Positions 58,706-64,000 of a stretch of DNA of 64,000 nt are shown in pieces. This DNA is from Kosakonia arachidis. GTDB taxonomy: Bacteria > Pseudomonadota > Gammaproteobacteria > Enterobacterales > Enterobacteriaceae. Where the stretch lies: assembly GCF_900116535.1 (NCBI RefSeq), contig NZ_FPAU01000007.1, positions 124,001 to 188,000 of the forward strand, given 5' to 3'. Numbering within the stretch: position 1 is the stretch's first letter; every line of letters starts with the position of its first letter. The translations under genes were made by a program, and so were the position numbers. The notes beneath the pieces are model-generated. The model saw only the letters and a list, made by a program, of their open reading frames with translations. It did no database searches and had not been told where the DNA came from.

Positions 58706-58927
58706 TCAGCAGAGGACATCAGTCAATCCTAAAGATCCGTATAAGAAAATTAGAGCCGACAAGTCGTAAATATATTCATTAAATAACGCGTTTTTCTCGC
58801 TTTTATCATAGTGTTGAATGATGCTTTTCATCGGGATAGTGTATTCATTTTTTCTGACTATTTTCATCACCACATCAATATCACAGAAATCTTTTAACGC
58901 TTTGCTAAGGAATTTAAGTAGCAGCAC
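58706..58927 (-). CDS. Hypothetical small protein, possible orphan immunity
   Basis: A 73-aa protein starting at GTG 58927 with AGGAGG six bases upstream. Its sequence (LSKALKDFCDIDVVMKIVRK, IIQHYDKSEKNALFNEYIYD, LSALIFLYGSLGLTD) is mostly helical with a hydrophobic end. The start overlaps the stop of a short toxin-tail-like ORF, as in other pairs of this array. I do not recognise it. Confidence 0.5.
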   Translation of the reverse strand: MLLLKFLSKALKDFCDIDVVMKIVRKNEYTIPMKSIIQHYDKSEKNALFNEYIYDLSALIFLYGSLGLTDVLC

Positions 58928-59003
58928 TTCGCCCTCCTGACGGGTTAAGTGCTACATTTTTCTTAATCCTGGCATTAATCTCAGCAAGGTAATTTAATTT
59001 CAT
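58914..59003 (-). pseudogene. Short relic resembling a toxin tail
   Basis: A 29-codon frame beginning MKLNYLAEINARIKKNVALN and ending GGRSAAT at TAA 58916-58914. It overlaps the start of the 73-aa gene by 14 bp. It has no ribosome-binding site of its own. Interpreted as the end of a lost Rhs C-terminal toxin, on position and composition. Confidence 0.4.
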
Positions 59004-59008
59004 TCCGG

Positions 59009-60159
59009 CTAAAGAAAATTCTCATCAGGTGCACGATCAAATAATTCAGTTGCTATATGGACAATACGTCCATGTTGTACCAGTTTGTCTTTCCAGTTTT
59101 GTGGAATACCAGCGTGGCCGTATAACGCTCCGGCAATCTGCCCTGCAGTGGCAGCAACGCTATCGGCGTCGTCACCCAGGTTTGCGGCTAATAATACCGC
59201 ATCACGGAAATTATTCGTATTCCACACGGCCCAGAGAGCGGCTTCGAGGGTATCAATAACATATGCACTGGAACGAATCTGATCGCGCGTTTTTTGTTTG
59301 TACTCACCAGCATTAATAATCAATACTCGTGAAGACAGCGGTACGACATGCGGTGAAAATGTTTTTTTCCTTCTCATATCCATTGATTAAATAATGCAAT
59401 ATCAATCCAAGGAAAAAAAAGATGAAAGGGATTCAGACGCGCCATGCGTCGCCTGACTCTGTGCCTGCGAGTCAAACCATATTCCACGTAATGTTTTTCG
59501 ACGAAATATGGCTACTGGCGCTTCACGTATCAACGCAGCGTTACCGGCGGTATTTTTTCTGTATTCCCCATCCACTTCGGACCATGCTGAAGATATTGTT
59601 CGAGTGCAAAACGGGTTGTATTGCCGATATCGAAACAGATACTGTTGCTGCTATTTTCACCCTGCTTATACCAGCGTACCAGCCGATCGCGGAAATCATT
59701 TACATCTAATTTATTCCCTTGCAGATAGGTTTCAGCCAGGCACAATGCCATTGACGTATCGTCGGTCCACTCACCAGCCTTAAGTCTGAAAGCTCCCCCT
59801 CCCACCATATCGTGTACCGTATAACGATCCCGCGCCTGAAATTCAAGCGTTGTCCCCACAGCATCGCCGACCGCCAACCCGACCATTGCACCAATCGCTT
59901 TATCCCGTGCAATTTCGCGCGAAGTCACAAGCGGAAGCGCTTCGTCCCAGGCCTCGTATTTAACCGCTGATGGATCAGTCGCCTCAGACAGCCGTTTTCT
60001 AATGTTAGGAGGCAGATAATCATAATACCGATCGGCATAATTACTGATTGTAAGATCGTCGGCATGTAAATCGATCATTAGAGCTCCCTCAAAAAGAACA
60101 GCACCCGACTTAACTTTAAACTGTCTCGCATTAGTAATCTGATTCCATTCAATCTTCAC
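59009..60159 (-). pseudogene. ADP-ribosylglycohydrolase (DraG/Tri1-like) gene broken by three poly-A frameshifts
   Basis: From GTG 60159 (AGGAAG upstream) an N-terminal extension of about 90 residues leads into a DraG domain: GAMVGLAVGDAVGTTLEF and GEWTDDTSMALCLAETYL. The frame then breaks. One added A at 59553-59558 restores NTAGNAALIREAPVAIF; another shift in the A8 tract at 59413-59420 gives [16 protein letters not shown]; a third at the T7 tract 59362-59368 gives the last 124 codons with [18 protein letters not shown]. The metal-binding Asp motifs survive in the pieces. The N-terminal extension and toxin neighbours point to a Tri1-type immunity protein that reverses ADP-ribosylation. Confidence 0.8.
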
Positions 60160-60191
60160 CGACAGGCTTCCTCATGTCGGCGAGAAAGCAA

Positions 60192-60689
60192 CTATTTGCT
60201 GATGACGCCCTTTGCATCATTCCAGGTTATATAAGTTCCGCAATCAAATGTATGCATATTGCATTGAACAGATATAGTTCCCCATTCATATACCCACTCA
60301 ACACCATAAGGAGGATTAGTCACTGCACGTTCATTACATCCTTTTATATGATCTCTCATCCGTTGGATTAACCTTGACTCTTCTTTTTTTATCATGGATA
60401 GGTCAGCTCGTTTATTCCAATCATTAAGCGATTGAAAAAAAACACTATCTCTGTCAACCATATATATACATGGAGGGATATTATTTATGGAAGGTCTTAT
60501 TTCTAAATAAAAACTCCCACCCAGCCAACTTACTTTCGGGAGAATGAAATAAAAACGCCCCCATTTTTTAAGCTGAGCGTTATTTTTAAAAAAATCAGAC
60601 GCAATAAACTTATCGTAGCTATCAATATTTAACTCATTATTATCAATGGACAAAGCGCCAGTGCAAAAAACTAATTTCATCACATTCAT
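60192..60689 (-). CDS. Putative immunity protein (165 aa)
   Basis: A 165-aa soluble protein from ATG 60689. It contains RFYFILPKVSWLGGSFYLEI, a run of aromatic residues, and a C-terminal GVEWVYEWGTISVQCNMHTF. I do not recognise the family. Its start overlaps the stop of a toxin-tail relic (60688-60686), and it lies 33 bp before the ADP-ribosylglycohydrolase gene. It is AT-rich like the rest of the array. Confidence 0.62.
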   Translation of the reverse strand: MNVMKLVFCTGALSIDNNELNIDSYDKFIASDFFKNNAQLKKWGRFYFILPKVSWLGGSFYLEIRPSINNIPPCIYMVDRDSVFFQSLNDWNKRADLSMIKKEESRLIQRMRDHIKGCNERAVTNPPYGVEWVYEWGTISVQCNMHTFDCGTYITWNDAKGVISK

Positions 60690-60870
60690 ATGTTTATAAC
60701 CTTTCCTGGAATTAATTTACTGCGCGCCTCTTCAGGAATATAAAACTGCAATCCACCGCCATCTCCCCACTGGGAATTTGCATTTGCCACTCTGCTCCAG
60801 CAGACAGTAGTTTGATTTATGAACACTATCATTAAGTATTCTCGTAAGCGAAGAATTAAATTACTTTGAT
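60686..60870 (-). pseudogene. Relic of a toxin C-terminus (W-G-x-GGG-x-Q type)
   Basis: A stop-free frame ends at TGA 60688-60686 and reads SRVANANSQWGDGGGLQFYI then PEEARSKLIPGKVINI. The WGDGGGLQFY motif is typical of ends of polymorphic toxins. The upstream catalytic region is missing; the frame is closed by TGA near 60880. Confidence 0.6.
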
Positions 60871-60894
60871 GAAGTCACTTCAATGGCCTGAGAT

Positions 60895-61070
60895 TGACAA
60901 GCATAGGAACTAGTACCTTTCCTGTGCCTGCAACGGCATCCCGTTTTACACGGTATGCCTGGATCTCAACCATAAATATGGTGGCATGGTGTAACACTAT
61001 GAGTTACGACCTTTATATACCACGTCCTTGCGATTGTCTGCCAAAAGCAGCCTGATTATGATCATTCGGG
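60895..61070 (-). pseudogene. Truncated copy of the Rhs C-terminal toxin (copy 3)
   Basis: Begins at the Rhs junction (NDHNQAAFGRQSQGRG), is interrupted by stops, and resumes at VEIQAYRVKRDAVAGTGKVL, matching the intact rhs toxin at 62944-63340. The middle of the toxin is deleted and the end is lost. It begins 17 bp after the stop of the 105-aa immunity gene. Confidence 0.65.
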
Positions 61071-61127
61071 AATCTGCTGCTAATTTTTAGTTATCGATTA
61101 TTTCGTAGTCTTTTGGTGAACGCCACA
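61010..61127. repeat. Direct repeat at cassette junction, copy A
   Basis: About 118 bp nearly identical to 62311-62430. It spans the start of a displaced Rhs toxin and the last codons (RSPKDYEIIDN, stop) of the 105-aa immunity gene. The toxin-side half also matches 63283-63344 in the rhs gene. Confidence 0.7.
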
Positions 61128-61404
61128 TTATGACTTTATATGGGACGTTAATCTTCCCCTCATCTTTTAAATAGCCCATAACCTCCGATGGAGCCCAGCC
61201 AGGACCATAAGAAAATAATACACCAGCCCTGGCTAACTTTTCAATCAAGAATATTTGTTCTTTTTCGTTATCAAAGTTAATAGTATAAGTGGTTCCTTTT
61301 TTATAAAAACCAAAACTTAATAAGATGGTCTCATCATTAACCCCCTTTAGGTCAACAACAATTCTGTTCTGCTCTAAAATAGTTACTAGCATATAGTTGA
61401 GCAT
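61087..61404 (-). CDS. Putative immunity protein (105 aa)
   Basis: A 105-aa protein from ATG 61404 with AGGGAA five bases upstream. It reads MLVTILEQNRIVVDLKGVND, a beta-rich middle, and ends YKVIMWRSPKDYEIIDN. It follows a toxin-tail relic by 1 bp. A second, truncated copy of its last 11 codons lies at 62390-62425, showing it was once present twice. Family unknown. Confidence 0.65.
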   Translation of the reverse strand: MLNYMLVTILEQNRIVVDLKGVNDETILLSFGFYKKGTTYTINFDNEKEQIFLIEKLARAGVLFSYGPGWAPSEVMGYLKDEGKINVPYKVIMWRSPKDYEIIDN

Positions 61405-61405
61405 G

Positions 61406-61562
61406 TTATTTCCCTACATTTACAGTCAATATAGTATTAATAACAGAGTTGTCTGCGGTTGACTGTAAGTCGATAACCATTTCAGCAGCCCTCTTAGTAG
61501 ATGCCCAGGACCTTTAAACTACTTATTATATCTTGATGGGCTTCCTGGATTTAGCGTTCGAA
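61406..61562 (-). pseudogene. Interrupted relic of a second toxin C-terminus
   Basis: Reads RTLNPGSPSRYNK, a stop, FKGPG, then after a frameshift ASTKRAAEMVIDLQSTADNS and a TAA at 61408-61406, one base before the 105-aa immunity gene. It has the place and look of a toxin end but is clearly dead. Confidence 0.6.
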
Positions 61563-61607
61563 GATCTGTAGTTGTTCTCCATTCTTTTTTGTACTCCTAA
61601 AAATCAA

Positions 61608-62101
61608 TTACACGGAGGGTATTTTGTTCCATTTACAATAATCTCGCCACGCTTTTTCATTTTTAAATCCAGCACGATAATTACATACAATCATTCCAGC
61701 CCGGTTATGGGGATCGTAGGCAGCATCCATATGTCCCCACGAGCCATAAGATGGTAAAGATCGGTTAGTTACCTCAAAAAACCAATTCCTTAATCTTTAA
61801 GTTACTTTACCCTCAGGCTTATTTTGCTCACCTGAAATTAAGTTCTCTGGAGCAAACATAAACCTACTTAACTTTGACTTACTATCTCCGGGATTTATAA
61901 GGTCAACAATAAGATATATTTGCCCCTCGAAATTACCGCTAATATTAAAAACGGTACGAAAAGAGGCAGTTTCATATCCTTCATCAGACCATTTTTCCCA
62001 TAAAACATCAGCATTGATTGTTAAGTCTTTCCAGGTGGAATCTGGTGATATTTTAAGTTGTTTTTTAAAAATAAGGTACCTGAATCAAAATCAATGCTCA
62101 T
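61608..62101 (-). pseudogene. Decayed paralogue of the rhs immunity gene
   Basis: From ATG 62101 the reading matches the intact immunity protein at 62450-62941: DVLWEKWSDEGYETASFRTV, FNISGNFEGQIYLIV, SWGHMDAAYDPHNRAG and AWRDYCKWNK. It has a frameshift in the A/T tract near 62053-62065. A TAA stands where the intact copy has CAA (after GEQNKPEGKVT). It ends at 61608. Confidence 0.75.
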
Positions 62102-62104
62102 ATG

Positions 62105-62375
62105 TCACATTCCCAAATAAAAAGGATCTCCAACTGGCTCAAGGACAGTACGATAATTCGACAAGAAGAATTGTGTGCCTCCGCCTTGACCAAACAACTT
62201 TATATCTTGTGAAAGGGCCTTTCCTGTTCCTGCAACGGTATCCCGTTTTACTCGGTATGCCTGGAGCTCTACCATAAATGTTTCAACATGATTTAGACCA
62301 TGTGTCACGGCCTTTATATACACCGTGTCCTTGCTATTATCAGCCAAAGACAGCCTGGTTATGATCATTCGAAAA
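62105..62375 (-). pseudogene. Truncated copy of the Rhs C-terminal toxin (copy 2)
   Basis: Contains VELQAYRVKRDTVAGTGKAL, then QGGGTQFFLSNYRTVLEPVG and ends FYLGM, matching the last 60 residues of the intact Rhs toxin. The region between the junction and VELQAY is deleted. It stops 4 bp before the start of the decayed immunity paralogue, keeping the toxin/immunity order. Confidence 0.7.
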
Positions 62376-62430
62376 TCTGTTGCTAATTTTTAGTTATCGA
62401 TTATTTCGTAATCTTTTGGTGAGCGCTACA
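62311..62430. repeat. Direct repeat at cassette junction, copy B
   Basis: Nearly identical to 61010-61127. It joins the relic toxin start to a stub of the 105-aa immunity gene. Confidence 0.7.
62390..62425 (-). pseudogene. Stub of the 105-aa immunity gene
   Basis: Only the codons for RSPKDYEIIDN and the stop remain, identical in protein sequence to the end of the gene at 61087-61404. It is a scar of a former cassette. Confidence 0.65.
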
Positions 62431-62449
62431 GAATTTTTAAAACTAGCAA

Positions 62450-62941
62450 TTAAATCCTAACATTATTTCTTCGGCAATAATCCATCCATTCTCTATCACT
62501 TTTAAAATTCGCGCGATAATGACAAAAGATCGTCCCTGTTTTATTATGCGGATCATATGCTGAATCAATGTGACCCCATTCACCGGAGACAGGAAGGGAT
62601 TGATTTGTTTTTTCTCGGAACCATTCTCTCAAGTTCTGGGTGATTTTTCCTTCAGGTTTCCGTTGTTCACCCATGAGTAATTTTTCCGGAGCGAACCGCC
62701 AACTCGCTATCGTAGCCTCACTATCATCAGGCCGAACAAAGCTGACGATAAGATAAATATCACCTTGTTTATTTCCCTTTATATTAAATATGGTTCGGTA
62801 GGAAACGGTTTGCGCTTTTTTATCTGGCCATGGTTCCCAAAGTAAACCATCGATTCCCATGAGTTCTTTTTTAGTCATAAATGATGCGAGGCTCAATTCC
62901 CCATTAAATTGCAATAAGCCTGTTCTACTATCTATTTTCAT
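62450..62941 (-). CDS. Putative cognate immunity protein of the Rhs toxin (163 aa)
   Basis: A 163-aa soluble protein from ATG 62941, two bases after the rhs stop. Features are LLWEPWPDKKAQTVSYRTIF, IYLIVSFVRPDDSEATIASW, WGHIDSAYDPHNKTGTIFCH and REWMDYCRRNN. Its placement directly behind the toxin is the normal immunity position. A decayed paralogue follows a truncated copy of the same toxin, so toxin and immunity gene were copied together. This supports the pairing. Family name not known to me. Confidence 0.75.
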   Translation of the reverse strand: MKIDSRTGLLQFNGELSLASFMTKKELMGIDGLLWEPWPDKKAQTVSYRTIFNIKGNKQGDIYLIVSFVRPDDSEATIASWRFAPEKLLMGEQRKPEGKITQNLREWFREKTNQSLPVSGEWGHIDSAYDPHNKTGTIFCHYRANFKSDREWMDYCRRNNVRI

Positions 62942-62943
62942 AA

Positions 62944-64000
62944 TTATGGTCCGATATCAAATGGGGTACCTACTGGTTCAAGTACGCTCTTATAGTTTGA
63001 TAAGAAAAATTGGGTTCCATCTCCATTACCAAATTCAATAGGATCTTGCGCTAGTGCTTTTCCTGTACCTGCTACTGCATCTCGTTTTACACGGTATGCC
63101 TGGATTTTTCCACGATATCCAAATTTTTCGTGCGGTAGCACTTGTAAACTCTGCCATAACCTTGCTCGGCTCCCCCCCGCTGAGTCTAATGTAGCTTTAT
63201 CAAAATAAAAGCCTGATTGCCCTGGAGCGCCACCATAAATAATATCGCCTTCTTTCAGCATGGTATTAGACCATGAGTCCCGGCCTTTATATATGCCACG
63301 TCCTTGCCATTGTCTGCCAAAAGCTGCCTGATTATGATCATTCGCTTTCGTGGGTTCGTTAGGTTTACAGGAACGTTTCAACCCCCACGGATCCACCCAT
63401 CCCAGCGCATTCGGTGCATACTGGTACAGATTTATCCCGCCCGCCAGCCCTATCGGGTCCTGCTGGGTAAAGCGTCCGCAGTCCGGATCGTAGTAGCGGA
63501 AAAGATTGTAGTGCAAGCCGGTTTCACGATCCAGGTACTGCCCCTGCATGCGCAGATTCTGGGCATATTCCGGTGCCTGGAGCGACGTCTCACGCAACAG
63601 TTTGCCCCAGGCGCTGTTTTGCGCTTCCCAGCGCAGTTCTCCTTCTGCATCCGTCAGTCGCTCCGGCAAACCGTTGGGCTGATTGTGGAACCAGTAGATT
63701 TCCGGGTCGCTGATGCCATCGATTCGCGCCAGCGGATCGTAACTCGCCTGATCGCTGTAGACATACGTCAGCGGTACATCGTCGTGAATTTCCTGCAACA
63801 GGCGCAAACCATCCCAGACAAAACGTGTGGTAACGGCACGCCCACTGGGTTCGCCTGCGCGCAACTGGCGGCGCGTTTTACTGATGCGTCGTCCCAGCGG
63901 GTCGTAACGGAAGCTGACCTGAATCTGCGGCTTGTTGCGATCCCGTGGCTGGCTAATGACCTCCGTTAAACGATGTTCGCCATCGTAACGGTAATGCCAG
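62944..64000 (-). CDS. Rhs protein, C-terminal part with TNT-like toxin domain, partial
   Basis: The reading frame enters from the right edge and ends at 62944 (352 codons visible). YD/Rhs repeats (YRYDGEHRLTEV, FRYDPLGRRISKTRRQ, LRYYDPDCGRFTQQDPIGL-like) lead to the conserved end of the core, GGINLYQYAPNALGWVDPWG, where Rhs proteins are cut. The remaining roughly 140 residues are the variable toxin. GDIIYGGAPGQSGFYFD, IQAYRVKRDAVAG and FGNGDGTQFFL recall the TNT NAD+-glycohydrolase fold, with Gln in DGTQFF as the probable catalytic residue. It is a likely T6SS cargo via VgrG/PAAR. NADase activity is inferred. Confidence 0.85.
   Translation of the reverse strand, partial: WHYRYDGEHRLTEVISQPRDRNKPQIQVSFRYDPLGRRISKTRRQLRAGEPSGRAVTTRFVWDGLRLLQEIHDDVPLTYVYSDQASYDPLARIDGISDPEIYWFHNQPNGLPERLTDAEGELRWEAQNSAWGKLLRETSLQAPEYAQNLRMQGQYLDRETGLHYNLFRYYDPDCGRFTQQDPIGLAGGINLYQYAPNALGWVDPWGLKRSCKPNEPTKANDHNQAAFGRQWQGRGIYKGRDSWSNTMLKEGDIIYGGAPGQSGFYFDKATLDSAGGSRARLWQSLQVLPHEKFGYRGKIQAYRVKRDAVAGTGKALAQDPIEFGNGDGTQFFLSNYKSVLEPVGTPFDIGP

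Noticed and set aside
59009-60159. DraG partner for switching off nitrogenase by ADP-ribosylation of AnfH Arg100
   Set aside because: The gene is broken, has a long N-terminal extension unlike DraG, lies among toxin relics 17 kb from anf, and no draT is seen. A Tri1-type immunity role explains it better.

Overview
The window reads as the chromosome of a diazotrophic member of Enterobacterales. An alternative (iron-only) nitrogenase operon lies among enteric-type genes (katG, mqo, dcuSR-like, class I fumarase, adhP), a combination I associate with Kosakonia and a few relatives such as Raoultella. The genus is an inference; no rRNA or other marker is present. No tRNA, rRNA, insertion sequence, CRISPR array or origin was recognised.

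Layout. 1-2.4 kb: a MarR-controlled EmrAB-type efflux operon, cut by the left edge, with a perfect inverted repeat at its start. 2.9-21 kb: a type VI secretion (T6SS) cluster with all 13 core genes in one direction (tssB, tssC, hcp, tssE, tssF, tssG, vgrG, a small conserved gene, PAAR, tssA, tssJ, tssK, tssL, tssM, tssH), followed by a winged-helix regulator. 22.7-29 kb: katG with an OxyR-type promoter, a GlxA-type regulator, an extra GAPDH, and a MerR regulator divergent from an exported alpha/beta hydrolase. 29.1-33.7 kb: alcohol and aldehyde dehydrogenases facing a sigma-54 activator of the AcoR type, with a matching -24/-12 promoter. 34.5-42.1 kb: anfHDGK, two small genes, anfO and the activator gene anfA. 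Sigma-54 promoters precede both anfH and anfA, and each has a similar upstream dyad that may be the AnfA site.

42.3-56.3 kb: a class I amidotransferase, mqo, a divergent MurQ-like protein, then a C4-dicarboxylate block. This block holds a DcuSR-type two-component system, ApbE flavin transferase, a soluble OYE/FMN/FAD fumarate reductase, a DASS-family anion transporter and fumarase. The divergent control region between the reductase and the transporter carries a perfect FNR box and a near-perfect CRP box. The likely flow is import of malate or tartrate, dehydration of malate to fumarate, NADH-linked reduction to succinate, and export.

56.4-64 kb: an AT-rich graveyard of polymorphic-toxin cassettes downstream of an rhs gene that enters from the right edge. 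It contains the intact rhs C-terminal toxin (TNT-like) with its probable immunity gene. Beyond these lie repeated toxin-tail relics, a three-member immunity family, an intact Tsi6-like immunity gene and a nonsense-mutated paralogue, and an ADP-ribosylglycohydrolase gene broken at three poly-A tracts. The T6SS at 3-21 kb is the obvious candidate to deliver the Rhs protein.
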